From assembly GCA_030696285.1 (NCBI GenBank), contig JAUYSQ010000082.1:1-51212 (forward strand): a DNA stretch of 51,212 bases, read 5' to 3'. Both the position numbers and the translations under genes were made by a program. The notes under the pieces were generated by a model. The model ran no database searches, was not told the DNA's origin, and worked only from the letters and a program-made list of their open reading frames with translations. Of the stretch, positions 25,386 through 34,380 are shown one piece after another (position 1 is the stretch's first letter; each line of letters starts with the position of its first letter). This DNA comes from Sulfuricurvum sp. (GTDB lineage Bacteria; Campylobacterota; Campylobacteria; Campylobacterales; Sulfurimonadaceae).

Positions 25386-26031
25386 ACTCGATATGGTAGT
25401 GCTTGTAGGGAATACGGAGTCCCTCTGGGATGTGATGGGTCACGACGATAACAGTAGTTTTGAGCTGGGTATTTGCCCCCTCGAGAAGATTCCAAATAAC
25501 GGAAGAGGAGTAGTCATCGAGATTGCCGGTCGGCTCATCCGCGAGGATAAGAATAGGGTTATGGGCTAATGCACGCGCCATAGCCACACGCTGCTGCTCT
25601 CCGCCGCTGAGCTCTTGGGGATATTTTCCTGCTTGATGGGTTAGTTTAACGTGTCCAAGAAGTTTTTGTACCTGAGCACCGCTTACGTCACCTGTATAGC
25701 CTGAAATGATCAGCGGAAGCATGACATTTTTCTCAATGGTCCACTCTTTAATCAGTTTGTAATCTTGAAAAACAATACCGATATGACGACGAAGAAAATT
25801 CAGCTTTGAGGTGCTGATATGGTTCATTTTGACCCCTCCTACCATCAGTTGCCCTTGGCGTGGTTCAATAGCCCCATAAAACGATTTCAGAAGGGTTGAT
25901 TTACCGCTTCCGCTCGCACCGGTGATGAAGACAAAACTCCCTGCTTCAATACTAAATGTCGCTTTGGAGATGATGGTTTCAAACTCTTTGTAGGAGAGAG
26001 AAAGATTTTCGGCAATAATTACGTTATCCAT
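25360..26031 (-). CDS. ftsE: Cell division ATP-binding protein FtsE
   Basis: A 223-residue ABC ATPase. Walker A is [11 protein letters not shown], the Q-loop lies in [10 protein letters not shown], the signature is [16 protein letters not shown], and Walker B is [13 protein letters not shown]. It partners FtsX, encoded just downstream with a 26-base overlap. It overlaps trmB upstream by eight bases. Confidence 0.93.
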   Translation of the reverse strand: MDNVIIAENLSLSYKEFETIISKATFSIEAGSFVFITGASGSGKSTLLKSFYGAIEPRQGQLMVGGVKMNHISTSKLNFLRRHIGIVFQDYKLIKEWTIEKNVMLPLIISGYTGDVSGAQVQKLLGHVKLTHQAGKYPQELSGGEQQRVAMARALAHNPILILADEPTGNLDDYSSSVIWNLLEGANTQLKTTVIVVTHHIPEGLRIPYKHYHIEFGTINEIA

Positions 26032-27199
26032 GGAGTAGCTCGTTTAATAAAAGATGGGCTTTCAAATTAGGGCTTGATCGTACGGGGAGAGAGGGAAAAT
26101 AGCGTGCTTGACCGTTTTGAACAATCAAATAAAGATGCTCTGGTCGATCAAAGCTCCCCATTGCAAGACGAACCATCCATCCACCCTCTCGTATATCAAA
26201 ACTCGCTTCCGCGTGCAAAAAGCCCCACTCACGACGAAATAGCTGACGTTCTAGTGTTGGAAGTATACCATCATGGATTCCTGTTTCGGTGAAAACAAAG
26301 TCCCCTTCCAAGATTTTTTCAGGACTTTGCAAATCATTGATGAGGGTAACATCATAGATATTTTTTTCCATTTTCTTCCAACGATCTTCGTATTTGCTCG
26401 TAATAGCAATATCTCGATTTTTATGAACTTCGAAACTGACATACGGCGGATGCGAGTAGGTTTCCAGCGCAAAGCGGTAATAATTTTCACTGTCGGTACG
26501 CAGCTCAAGTCTTCCTTGAATTTCCAACGTACGAATTGCTTCATCTACAAACGAATCGCCGATAACACGGCGATGGGGCTTCTTGTCCCATGGAACGGGA
26601 AAATGGACATAAATACGACTAAGAGAATTGGAGGGGACAAACTCTAAAAAGAGTCGTGCATCATAATCTAAAATCATAATATTGGTCAGATTTTGGATGG
26701 TAATTTGCTTGAGCGCCTGCTCGATTGAGGGCTTATGAATTTCCAAGCCGATAAACAGAACATCCGGATTGGTGATGGCTTGATGAAGCAGATGGCGCGC
26801 TGAACCGAACCCTACTTCAAGACGTATTTCTTGCCCGCTTGGAAAGTTGTCAGCAAAAAAATCAACCGATTTGAGTGCGTCATGGGTTTTAAGGTGGACG
26901 TTTTCACCTGCAGTATCAACATTCGAAGCTAAAATCGTACTATTAGAGCATTTTGCGTAAGCAAGAAGCGTGTGTTTAACGAGAAAATTGGGACTAGGCC
27001 GCGTTATTTTGTCGCTTTTGAGTAAATCTTTTTCCCCACTTTTTTTATGGAGAATAAAAAATTCACGATCTTTATAGCGAGTGGCGATGAGGGATTCTTT
27101 CCATTCACCGCGAGAAGTGGCCATAAAATCAAACGCTACATCCCCTTCAACACAGGGGAGAGCGATGGGGTGAAAGGATTCTAAATGTAGATGCGGCAT
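26024..27199 (-). CDS. trmB: tRNA (guanine-46-N7)-methyltransferase
   Basis: A 391-residue TrmB. The SAM site is in EIRLEVGFGSARHLLHQA, followed by LFIGLEIHKPSIEQAL and the TrmB-specific RIYVHFPVPWDKKPHRRV. It is longer than the E. coli enzyme because of an N-terminal domain of about 110 residues and a C-terminal extension. Long versions like this are, as I recall, usual in Campylobacterota, so this is not a novel fusion. It sits in the conserved flpA-trmB-ftsE-ftsX cluster. Confidence 0.93.
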   Translation of the reverse strand: MPHLHLESFHPIALPCVEGDVAFDFMATSRGEWKESLIATRYKDREFFILHKKSGEKDLLKSDKITRPSPNFLVKHTLLAYAKCSNSTILASNVDTAGENVHLKTHDALKSVDFFADNFPSGQEIRLEVGFGSARHLLHQAITNPDVLFIGLEIHKPSIEQALKQITIQNLTNIMILDYDARLFLEFVPSNSLSRIYVHFPVPWDKKPHRRVIGDSFVDEAIRTLEIQGRLELRTDSENYYRFALETYSHPPYVSFEVHKNRDIAITSKYEDRWKKMEKNIYDVTLINDLQSPEKILEGDFVFTETGIHDGILPTLERQLFRREWGFLHAEASFDIREGGWMVRLAMGSFDRPEHLYLIVQNGQARYFPSLPVRSSPNLKAHLLLNELLHG

Positions 27200-27202
27200 G
27201 AT

Positions 27203-28450
27203 TTACTTAGACTCATAAACAAGTTCGATTCCCTGGGTAGGGAGAGATCGAATGCCGTCTTTATCGACACCCAAAACTTCATAGATATAACCCGTATTTG
27301 GTTTGATATCGGAGTCGTGAAATTTGGTCTCTTTGATGTTATTAATCTCAACCGATACGCGATTAATCCAACTTATTTTCGTTGTTTTAATAACGGTATA
27401 ACTAATGATGCGCGGATTGCTGCTGCTCCATTGCAAGTCAACACCGTTTGCGTTTATTTTTCCATCGTAAGCGATAGGCGTATGCGGTTTTGCTAAACTG
27501 ATCCCCTGTGTGATGGTTGAACCTACGGGACTCTCTAAGCCATCTTTATCAACCGCAGTGACTTTGTAGTAGAAAGCCTCTCCGTCTTCTTTTGTAGTGT
27601 CAGTAAAACTTGTTTCTACGAGCTTTACATGGTACGTATACTTAGCCTCTGGGTTTGTAGCACGGTAAATGTTGTAGTGAGAAAAATCTTCCAAGGAACT
27701 TGGTTCCCATTTAAGGGCAATGGCTTTAGGAAGATTGGTCGTAGCGGTGATCTGTTTGATCTCCGGAGGGAGCGGTTTAGTAACGACTTTGGCTATTTCA
27801 CTGGGCTCGGTGGAGAGTTTATCAAAGGTAATAGCGCGTACACGGTAGTGATAAACCTGACCGTCTTTGAGGTCTGTATCAATGAATTCGGCGTTTAATC
27901 GTCCATTGATCGTCGTGATTTCAGACCATTTTTGATCATTGACGTTCAGTCTGTCAATTGCATATCCGTTGATGCGCAAATTCGGGTGGGGACGCCAGAG
28001 GAGTTTCGCACTGCGCGGCATATTGCCAACGGATTGAAAAAAACTGATAGGGGCAATCATCGGCAACGTCGTGACGTTCATTGTTTCACTGCCGGTGGAT
28101 TCAATATTCTCTTTACCCTTGGAAGTAAAGCGATACAGGTATTGAGTATTGGGCGTGAGTTTTTCATCTACATAGTGAGTCGCAAAGCGGCCATCAACCG
28201 TCGCTACGCGGGTTAATGTTTGGTTCCCCTCGCTAGAGCGGTAGACACTGTAACCGCTTACTTTAGGATCGCTAATCGCTTTCCATTCAAATGCAATAGT
28301 ATTGATATCCGATAACGACCCATTGAGAGAAGGAACGGGGAGGGTTGGATCAATGGTAACGGTTTTTACCGGGGTTGGCTGAGGAGCACAACCGCTAAAA
28401 AGACTAAGCGCTAAAGAGATGCTCAAAGCGTATTTGACTGATTGTTGCAT
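27203..28450 (-). CDS. flpA: Fibronectin type III lipoprotein (FlpA-like)
   Basis: A 415-residue outer-membrane lipoprotein with lipobox LFSGC near residue 20 and four successive fibronectin III-like modules (for example AFEWKAISDPKVSGYSVYRS, LLWRPHPNLRINGYAIDRL and ALKWEPSSLEDFSHYNIYRA). In C. jejuni the protein in this genomic place binds host fibronectin; in an environmental bacterium it more likely acts in envelope structure or attachment. ATG 28450 is chosen because AAAGGA lies six bases upstream. The first 47 bases overlap the end of the rluD-like gene. Confidence 0.88.
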   Translation of the reverse strand: MQQSVKYALSISLALSLFSGCAPQPTPVKTVTIDPTLPVPSLNGSLSDINTIAFEWKAISDPKVSGYSVYRSSEGNQTLTRVATVDGRFATHYVDEKLTPNTQYLYRFTSKGKENIESTGSETMNVTTLPMIAPISFFQSVGNMPRSAKLLWRPHPNLRINGYAIDRLNVNDQKWSEITTINGRLNAEFIDTDLKDGQVYHYRVRAITFDKLSTEPSEIAKVVTKPLPPEIKQITATTNLPKAIALKWEPSSLEDFSHYNIYRATNPEAKYTYHVKLVETSFTDTTKEDGEAFYYKVTAVDKDGLESPVGSTITQGISLAKPHTPIAYDGKINANGVDLQWSSSNPRIISYTVIKTTKISWINRVSVEINNIKETKFHDSDIKPNTGYIYEVLGVDKDGIRSLPTQGIELVYESK

Positions 28451-29372
28451 GCAAATCCTTTGGTTCAAAATGTTTGTTTAAATAATCATTCATTACATCA
28501 TCGAGAGGAGCTTTGAATGAGAGTGACTCCCCACTGCGGGGATGAGTCAAATAGAGCATGTAGGCATGTAGCAAAATATGTTCCAGCTTGGCATCTTTTT
28601 GATGGGCTCCATAGAGGTGATCTCCGAGGATATGACGGCTGATCGATTCGAGATGGACACGGATCTGATGGGTTCGCCCCGTGAAAAGTTTGCAGACGAT
28701 GAGTTCACTGCTGAGGTCGTGTGACGGCAATAATTTACGAAACATCGTTTTAGCACTTTTTCCGCTTTCACTGATTGCCATTTTGAGACGGTTTTGAGCA
28801 CTTCTGCCGATCGGTTTGTCGATAAGAGTCTCTTCGTCTTTGAGAGGAGGGGTGACAACGGCTAGATAATAGCGCCCCATAGTCTTGTCTTGCAATTGTA
28901 ACGAGAGGGCTTCATGCGCTTCATTGTTTTTGGCAACGACCATCACACCGCTGGTTCCGCGGTCGAGACGGTGAACAATTCCATGACGCTCTTCACCGCT
29001 GAGGGTTGATAGGCTGATTCCACGGGTTTTAAGCCAGTCTACAAGAGTAGGTTCCTTGACGCTGGGTGCCGGGTGAACGGTGAGGCCGCTTGGTTTGTTA
29101 ATAATCAAAATATCATCGTCCTCGAACAAAATCTCGACGTCAAAATCGATGATGTGTGCGGGTGTTGATTTAACCTCCGGAAAGATGATCTCAACGTTTT
29201 GACCTATTTTAAGTTTAAGTCCAGCCTTAGAAGTAGATTTTCCATCGACTTTAATCGCATTTTGCTCGATAAGCTGGACAATTTGGTTGCGTGTTTGGGC
29301 AAGTTTGAGGGTTAAAAACAAATCCAGACGCAGTGCGTCTTCGACAGTATAGGTTACATTTTCGCGTTGCAT
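28404..29372 (-). CDS. RluD-like 23S rRNA pseudouridine synthase
   Basis: A 322-residue enzyme: an N-terminal S4 domain (RLDLFLTLKLAQTRNQIVQLI, about 12-70) then the RluA-type catalytic domain with GIVHRLDRGTSGVMVVAKN and FTGRTHQIRVHLESI. The domain order and length match RluC/RluD, which modify the large-subunit rRNA. This is the third pseudouridine synthase in the window. It leads the flpA-trmB-ftsEX run, an arrangement also known to me from C. jejuni. Confidence 0.9.
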   Translation of the reverse strand: MQRENVTYTVEDALRLDLFLTLKLAQTRNQIVQLIEQNAIKVDGKSTSKAGLKLKIGQNVEIIFPEVKSTPAHIIDFDVEILFEDDDILIINKPSGLTVHPAPSVKEPTLVDWLKTRGISLSTLSGEERHGIVHRLDRGTSGVMVVAKNNEAHEALSLQLQDKTMGRYYLAVVTPPLKDEETLIDKPIGRSAQNRLKMAISESGKSAKTMFRKLLPSHDLSSELIVCKLFTGRTHQIRVHLESISRHILGDHLYGAHQKDAKLEHILLHAYMLYLTHPRSGESLSFKAPLDDVMNDYLNKHFEPKDLHATISQIRFEHLFSA

Positions 29373-29442
29373 CGATTTCCTTGATAGTATGATTGTGCTA
29401 CAATTTCGTCATAAAACAAAAAATTTAACGTAACGGACTATT

Positions 29443-30552
29443 TTGCTTAATATTGATCGGCGAATTTTAGCACATTTTGACTTTGTAACTCTTATATTGC
29501 TCATTCCGATTGTTTTTGTATCGGGTTGGTTGATCCATGAAATACATCCCGTATTGGGGCAGAAACACTTGACGTATGTTATCATCGGTGTAGGGGTATT
29601 CATCACGTTATTTTTACTGCCGATTCGACGAATGTTTTGGATGATCCCTATTTTTTACTGGGGGAGTATTTTACTGTTGATTGCCGTAGAGTTTGTCGGA
29701 GATACGCGCTTGGGGGCGAAACGGTGGATTGAGATACCGTTTGTCCATTTTACCCTCCAACCCTCGGAACTTCTCAAGCCCGCATTTGTCCTGATGCTCG
29801 CATACCTTATCAGCCGTAACCCGCCACCGCGACAGGGATATGGTTTAACAGCATTTATGAAACTCTCTTTCTTCATCATTTTGCCCTTTTTCTTAATTGC
29901 TAAAGAGCCCGATTTAGGGACAGCGACGGTATTGGCAATGTTAGGATTCGGAATTTTATTTATCGTTGGAGTTCATTGGAAAGTGTGGATTGGGTTGGGT
30001 GCGGTATTTTTAATCTCATTGCCTCTAATCTATTCGCAGTTACACGGCTATCAAAAACAGCGCCTTTATGATTTTGTCGGAGATAAACCGAGCTATCACG
30101 TCGAACAATCAATCATCGCAATCGGTTCAGGGGGATTTTTGGGCAAAGAAAAAGAAGAAGCAACCCAAACGCAGATGAAATTTCTCCCCATTGCATCAAG
30201 TGATTTTATTTTCGCTTACGTCGTAGAGCGGTTTGGCTTTTTGGGAGCGTTTGCTCTTATTTCACTCTACGCGGCACTCATTATTCACCTCCTGATGCTC
30301 TCCTCATGGGCAAATGATTATTATACCAAGGTGGTCTCAGGCGGACTGTCACTGTTGGTCTTTATCTATATGAGTGTGAACATTGCAATGACGATGGGGC
30401 TTGCTCCGGTGGTAGGAGTTCCTCTGCCGATGTTTAGTTATGGGGGAAGCAGTTTTGTCAATTTTATGGTACTTTTTGCCGTGATGGAAAACTTGATCGC
30501 CTATCGTTTTCGTTATTTATACGACAATGTCGGTAAAAAAAGCTTCGTCTAA
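29443..30552 (+). CDS. rodA: Rod-shape protein RodA (SEDS glycosyltransferase)
   Basis: A 369-residue membrane protein of the FtsW/RodA/SpoVE family, with about ten membrane segments. It polymerises lipid II during side-wall growth. Family marks are WIEIPFVHFTLQPSELLKPAFVL, EPDLGTATVLAM, a conserved segment at YHVEQSIIAIGSGG, FLPIASSDFIFAYVVERFG and GVPLPMFSYGGSSF. The start is a TTG at 29443, after TAACGGAC. No ATG lies early enough to keep the first membrane segment. Confidence 0.92.
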   Translation: MLNIDRRILAHFDFVTLILLIPIVFVSGWLIHEIHPVLGQKHLTYVIIGVGVFITLFLLPIRRMFWMIPIFYWGSILLLIAVEFVGDTRLGAKRWIEIPFVHFTLQPSELLKPAFVLMLAYLISRNPPPRQGYGLTAFMKLSFFIILPFFLIAKEPDLGTATVLAMLGFGILFIVGVHWKVWIGLGAVFLISLPLIYSQLHGYQKQRLYDFVGDKPSYHVEQSIIAIGSGGFLGKEKEEATQTQMKFLPIASSDFIFAYVVERFGFLGAFALISLYAALIIHLLMLSSWANDYYTKVVSGGLSLLVFIYMSVNIAMTMGLAPVVGVPLPMFSYGGSSFVNFMVLFAVMENLIAYRFRYLYDNVGKKSFV

Positions 30553-30564
30553 TCAAAGAGCGTT

Positions 30565-30570
30565 TATAAT
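30565..30570 (+). promoter_or_regulatory. Probable -10 box of the tRNA gene
   Basis: A perfect TATAAT, 16 bases before the first base of the tRNA, fits a promoter with a start just upstream of the mature end. Confidence 0.6.
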
Positions 30571-30585
30571 TGCGCTCCACAAAAC

Positions 30586-30661
30586 GGGTCTTTAGTTCAG
30601 TGGTTAGAGCCCTCCGCTCATAACGGAGTTGTCGCAGGTTCAAATCCTGCAAGACCCACCA
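30586..30661 (+). tRNA. tRNA with CAU anticodon, probably tRNA-Ile2 (lysidine type)
   Basis: A full 76-base cloverleaf with encoded CCA. The acceptor stem is GGGTCTT/AAGACCC, the anticodon stem CTCCG/CGGAG with loop CTCATAA, so the anticodon is CAU. The T arm is GCAGG-TTCAAAT-CCTGC. It is not the initiator: the first base pair is intact and the anticodon stem lacks the three GC pairs. The GTGGTTAGAGC D arm and GTCGC before the T arm look like the Ile2 type, where C34 is changed to lysidine by TilS, and less like elongator Met. The Ile2 versus Met choice is inferred. Confidence 0.9.
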
Positions 30662-30760
30662 CCTCAAACCTCCTAAAATACGTACTTTCAAGAGATTAAA
30701 AAATAAACTTTTTTCTTTGATACTTCAATAAGTCGTTCGCTTCTGTATTTCTTCTTTAAA

Positions 30761-30982
30761 TTAATGGCTAACGATTTCATCCCACTGACGTCTGAGTTTT
30801 TGTGTATAGTAATGAAGTGCTTGTGTACGTGAGAGGCGTTTGGGCTTATCTTTGATATGCAGGGTGGAGACGAATTGTCCCTTTATCATCCGAATACTCA
30901 AAACTTCAGCATGGGCGCATTCGCCATAGGTTCTTCCATTGGGAGTTTCTACGGTTATAAATTCATCTTGTTTTACTCTCAT
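30761..30982 (-). CDS. Small basic protein of unknown function
   Basis: A 73-residue protein with no recognised family. It begins with a beta-like segment (DEFITVETPNGRTYGECAHAEVL) and ends helical and basic (SRTQALHYYTQKLRRQWDEIV). Its ATG overlaps the stop of the GIY-YIG gene upstream (ATGA), which supports that it is a real gene translated together with it. Confidence 0.55.
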   Translation of the reverse strand: MRVKQDEFITVETPNGRTYGECAHAEVLSIRMIKGQFVSTLHIKDKPKRLSRTQALHYYTQKLRRQWDEIVSH

Positions 30983-31266
30983 AGGGCAGGGGAACTTTGC
31001 GCTATTAATCTCTCTTTTTGAAGACGGCTCATTTTTTTAATGGCAATTTCACGTTTCAATGCCGTGCTTTTATTTTCAGACGTTTCAGAGTAGGCCAAAG
31101 TGACCGGACGGCGGGAATGGGTATATTTGGCACCCTTTGGGGAAGTGTTGTGCTCTATGAGACGTTTTTCAACATTCAAAGCGATACCGGTGTAGAGAGT
31201 TTCATCATTGCACCGTAGAATATAGAGGCAATACGGAGTTTTAGCGAACAACGACCAATCCTTCAC
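30979..31266 (-). CDS. GIY-YIG domain protein, UPF0213/YhbQ-like
   Basis: A 95-residue single-domain GIY-YIG protein. The motif reads YCLYILRCNDETLYTGIALNVEKRLIEHN (about residues 12-40), with arginine at the expected catalytic place, and the later LAYSE and ALKREIAIKKMSRLQKERL typical of the YhbQ/UPF0213 group. These small proteins are possible nucleases of unknown biological role. It begins 26 bases inside the rhodanese gene. No repeats flank it, unlike the second GIY-YIG gene at 49.2 kb. Confidence 0.83.
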   Translation of the reverse strand: MKDWSLFAKTPYCLYILRCNDETLYTGIALNVEKRLIEHNTSPKGAKYTHSRRPVTLAYSETSENKSTALKREIAIKKMSRLQKERLIAQSSPAL

Positions 31267-31651
31267 TCTTCCATTCGCTTATACCCCCTTTGATATTGAG
31301 CGGGACAAAGCCATTTGTAACCAGAATACGTGAGGCAGCAACACTTCGACTGCCACTGTGACAATAGACGATGATTTTTTTCTCTTTAACGCTTTGAAGT
31401 TTTGAAAGATTTTCACTCAATTCCTGCACGGGGATCAGTATTGCTCCCTCGATGTGCTCTTGTGAAAATTCTTCTGTTGTTCGGACATCAAGGAGGGTGA
31501 CGTTGTCATCATTTTTTAAAAGAGCATAGGCTTGCTTGGGAGAAAGTGACTCAAAATCCGTGAGTATCCACCCTTTGGAATAGGCAAAATAGGTCACAAT
31601 GGCGGCGAGTACGCTCCAATAAAGGATATTTGTTACTTGTTTCTTTGTCAT
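31241..31651 (-). CDS. Membrane-anchored rhodanese-domain protein
   Basis: A 136-residue protein with one N-terminal membrane segment (about residues 8-24) and a rhodanese domain (about 35-136) with the active-site cysteine C97 in VYCHSGSRS. The domain should face the periplasm. Rhodaneses carry sulphane sulphur; in a sulphur-oxidising lineage such a protein may handle sulphur, but this is inference. ATG 31651 is chosen because GGAG lies seven bases before it. Confidence 0.87.
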   Translation of the reverse strand: MTKKQVTNILYWSVLAAIVTYFAYSKGWILTDFESLSPKQAYALLKNDDNVTLLDVRTTEEFSQEHIEGAILIPVQELSENLSKLQSVKEKKIIVYCHSGSRSVAASRILVTNGFVPLNIKGGISEWKSEGLVVVR

Positions 31652-31696
31652 TATAAACTCCAACTTTTTTAGTATTGTAACGTCATTTGCTCTTTT

Positions 31697-32359
31697 TTAG
31701 AGATAGGTTTTAAACCGTACGGCACTTTGATCACGGCGAGAGATGCACTCAATCTGATACTCTACCATCGATAAAAAGGGGTCTAAAAAAGGCTCAAAAG
31801 CCTCCTTCTCTATCGTCTCTAATTCATGAGCATTGAGCAATTCTAAAATTGTCAGTGTTGATTCGATGGTTGAGAGGCAAAAATCGGCAGGTTGCTCTTT
31901 GATTTGAAATTGCGACGTTTTGGAGTGGGTGAAACTAAGCTTCGGTAAGCGCTGAAGATTTTTACTCAGACGAAGCATCTTCACCGAACACGGCCATGTT
32001 CCGTCAATGATGAAGATCACAAGTTGTTTGCCGTGTGTTACGATTTTTTGAGCATTGAGAGGTAAACTTTCTTTTCCGGGATAGAGAACATAACAAAGAG
32101 TATCATCATCGTTTAAAATCGCATTGACAGCGTTATGGTTAGTAAAATCGACGTCGATGAAAAGTTCTGAGTTAGGGAGGGAGAGATGGGTGAGGTGTCC
32201 TGTACCGTTTTTGGTCTTTTTAAACTCTTTTGGATGCATCAAAATGACAAACTTGGTATTGGTCGTGATGGGTTTGACATGTGAACACAGACATAAGGGC
32301 ATGGGACGATAGCAGCGGTAACACGTTGTTCTTCTCTCTGCCATCGTTATTTTACTCAA
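31697..32359 (-). CDS. DTW-domain protein (tRNA aminocarboxypropyltransferase-like)
   Basis: A 220-residue protein. The N-terminal cysteine cluster (TTCYRCYRPMPLCLCSHV) and the motif IIDGTWPCSVKMLRLS define the DTW/TDD family. Members such as TapT transfer the aminocarboxypropyl group of SAM to uridine 47 of tRNA. The substrate here is assumed by family. The start overlaps the DEAD-box helicase gene by four bases, so the two form an RNA-related operon. Confidence 0.87.
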   Translation of the reverse strand: MSKITMAERRTTCYRCYRPMPLCLCSHVKPITTNTKFVILMHPKEFKKTKNGTGHLTHLSLPNSELFIDVDFTNHNAVNAILNDDDTLCYVLYPGKESLPLNAQKIVTHGKQLVIFIIDGTWPCSVKMLRLSKNLQRLPKLSFTHSKTSQFQIKEQPADFCLSTIESTLTILELLNAHELETIEKEAFEPFLDPFLSMVEYQIECISRRDQSAVRFKTYL

Positions 32360-33603
32360 ACTCTTTTGCCATTATTTTGGGCGGCTTGTTCTCTTAGCTT
32401 GTCTTTTTTGCTTTTCCCTTTTCCTTTGACAGGTTCGGGCCCTCTCTCTTTTACGGGGGCAGTTCCGGTAAGCTCAAATCCCTCTATCTGCTCTCGATCA
32501 AGTTTTATTTTTGACCGTTTTTCGATCAGGGCAAAATGATCTTTTTCCTCATGGGAAATAAACGAAACGGCAACTCCCGATTTTCCGGCTCTTCCCGTCC
32601 GCCCTATACGGTGGATGTAATCCGCCGGAGAGCGGGGAAGATCAAAATTGACAACACACGTGATGTCGTTAATATCCAGCCCGCGTGCGGCGATATCGGT
32701 GGCAAAGAGGATACGGATTTTTTTTGTTTTAAACTGCTTCAGCGTGTAGTTACGCTCCTCTTGGAGGAGGTCGCCGTGAAAAGATTCTGCCGAGAAGCCG
32801 TATTTCTTGAACTTTGCAGCGATGTTGTCTGCCGCTCTTTTATTTGCCATAAAAACAAGGACTTGTTCCCATTTTTCGGTATTTAGCAGGTGGCGGAGTA
32901 GGGGACCGCGATTTTCATTGTTGACCTCTATAACACGTTGGACGATACTCTCTACCGTAGGTTCTTCAGATTCAAAGGTAACTTCCACCGGATTTTGAGT
33001 AATTTTGGAGGCGATGGCAACCATTTTCGGCGGGTAGGTTGCAGAAAATAGAAGGTTTTGACGCTGAGCTGGCAGTTCTTGGAGTATTAGCTCTAGTTCC
33101 TCAGAAAATCCGAGATCAAGCATCTTGTCTGCTTCATCGAGTACGAAAAATTCCAGATGTGAGAGATTCATCTGCTTTTTTTTCACAACATCGAGGAGTC
33201 GCCCCGATGTCGCTACGAGGATATCGCACCCCTGCTGGATTGCATAAAGCTGATCACCGATACTTTCACCGCCGATGATGCTCACTACTTTTGGTTTTCT
33301 CGGTAAAAATTCACCAAAGGTCTCAAAGGCCTCGGCAACTTGAAGCGTCAGTTCACGTGTAGGGGTGAGCACCAATGCCTTGATTTTCGCTTTTCCTTCA
33401 CCGACACGTCCAGACCAAAGTTCCAAAATCGGCAAGACAAAGCTCGCACTTTTACCGCTCCCCGTCTGTGCTCTCGCCATAACGTCATGGTGGGAAAGTA
33501 CGAGGGGAATCACCTTTTCTTGGACGGGAGTGGGGAGCGTATAGCCGCTTTTACGAAGAGAACGCTGTATATGCGGTGAGAGTCCGAGTGTAGAAAATGG
33601 CAT
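32356..33603 (-). CDS. DEAD-box RNA helicase, RhlE-like
   Basis: A 415-residue helicase. Motifs in order: Q motif (LPTPVQEKVIP), AQTGSGKS (45-52), PTRELTLQV, DEAD in VLDEADKMLD, SAT in LFSATYP, then domain 2 with VLVFMANKRAAD, RILFATDIAARGLDI and HRIGRTGRAG. The C-terminal 40 residues are basic (GKGKSKKDKLR), suited to RNA binding. ATG 33603 starts the conserved MPFSTLGLS; a longer frame to 33651 lacks support. Confidence 0.93.
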   Translation of the reverse strand: MPFSTLGLSPHIQRSLRKSGYTLPTPVQEKVIPLVLSHHDVMARAQTGSGKSASFVLPILELWSGRVGEGKAKIKALVLTPTRELTLQVAEAFETFGEFLPRKPKVVSIIGGESIGDQLYAIQQGCDILVATSGRLLDVVKKKQMNLSHLEFFVLDEADKMLDLGFSEELELILQELPAQRQNLLFSATYPPKMVAIASKITQNPVEVTFESEEPTVESIVQRVIEVNNENRGPLLRHLLNTEKWEQVLVFMANKRAADNIAAKFKKYGFSAESFHGDLLQEERNYTLKQFKTKKIRILFATDIAARGLDINDITCVVNFDLPRSPADYIHRIGRTGRAGKSGVAVSFISHEEKDHFALIEKRSKIKLDREQIEGFELTGTAPVKERGPEPVKGKGKSKKDKLREQAAQNNGKRV

Positions 33604-33693
33604 TGGGAGATTCCTCGTATTATTTACGCGTATTTTAGCGGAATTTGCCATAAACTCTTGATTCTCGTCAATACAAAAAATGGTGCAAAAGAC

Positions 33694-33699
33694 TATAAT
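33694..33699 (+). promoter_or_regulatory. Probable -10 box of the FmdE-like gene
   Basis: TATAAT preceded by GCAAAAGAC lies 31 bases upstream of the ATG at 33725; AGGAGAG at 33710-33716 is the ribosome site. Confidence 0.55.
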
Positions 33700-33724
33700 C
33701 TCTTTTTTTAGGAGAGTATGATTT

Positions 33725-34333
33725 ATGAAAACACCCGATTTTTTTAACGATGTAACCCCAATTGTGATGCGTGATCCTCTGGCGGCAGTTCTTGGTGCTG
33801 CACAGGGCGGAATACTGCACTATACCTACGCCGATGTAGTGAAACTCGCTGGGCATTCGTGTCCGACGGTTGCGGGTGCCTATTTGATGGTTCAAAAGGC
33901 ACTTAAAGAACTTTACGGAGATGAAACGCCTGTGCGCGGAGAGATAAAAGTGTTCATGCGCGGTACGCTCGGTGATGGTGTCGTCGGGGTAATCTCTAAT
34001 GTCGCTTCCATGATTACGGGGGCAACCGATGTGAGTGGCTTTCACGGATTGGGCGGAAAATTTGATCGTCGGCAATTGCTTTTTTACGCAGCCGATATCA
34101 ACGGTGAAATGGCACTGGAACGTGTCGATACGGGCGGGCGTGTGACGCTCAGCTATGATCCCTCTTTTGTCTTTCCGAATCCGCAAATGGGAGAGTTGCT
34201 GCCGCTCATACTATCAGGTCGTGCGGATGAAAAGAGTCGTGAGTTGTTTGGGACACTGTGGCAGGATCGTGTAAAACGGATTTTAATAGATAACAGAGAT
34301 AACCCTCGATTAGTGCAGTGCGTGATACAATAG
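33725..34333 (+). CDS. FmdE-like protein
   Basis: A 202-residue protein with VVKLAGHSCPTVAGAYLMVQKAL, which resembles the GHxCP motif of the FmdE domain (named after subunit E of formylmethanofuran dehydrogenase), a metal- or cluster-binding fold. Downstream it has RGEIKVFMRGTLGDGVVGVISN. No zinc-ribbon tail is present and no methanofuran or formyltransferase genes are near. It stands alone with its own promoter. Molecular function is unknown; the family call is moderate. Confidence 0.6.
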   Translation: MKTPDFFNDVTPIVMRDPLAAVLGAAQGGILHYTYADVVKLAGHSCPTVAGAYLMVQKALKELYGDETPVRGEIKVFMRGTLGDGVVGVISNVASMITGATDVSGFHGLGGKFDRRQLLFYAADINGEMALERVDTGGRVTLSYDPSFVFPNPQMGELLPLILSGRADEKSRELFGTLWQDRVKRILIDNRDNPRLVQCVIQ

Positions 34334-34380
34334 CAATTATTGATGTATTCGTTGAGTACACTTGCACAAGGGGAAAATGA

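Noticed and set aside
26024-27199. TrmB as a novel domain fusion because it is much longer than the E. coli enzyme
   Set aside because: Long TrmB proteins of about 390 residues are, as I recall, normal in Campylobacterota.
33668-34186. A 172-codon open frame antisense to the FmdE-like gene
   Set aside because: Its protein has no family features and no ribosome site, and the opposite strand has a promoter, a ribosome site and a family motif.
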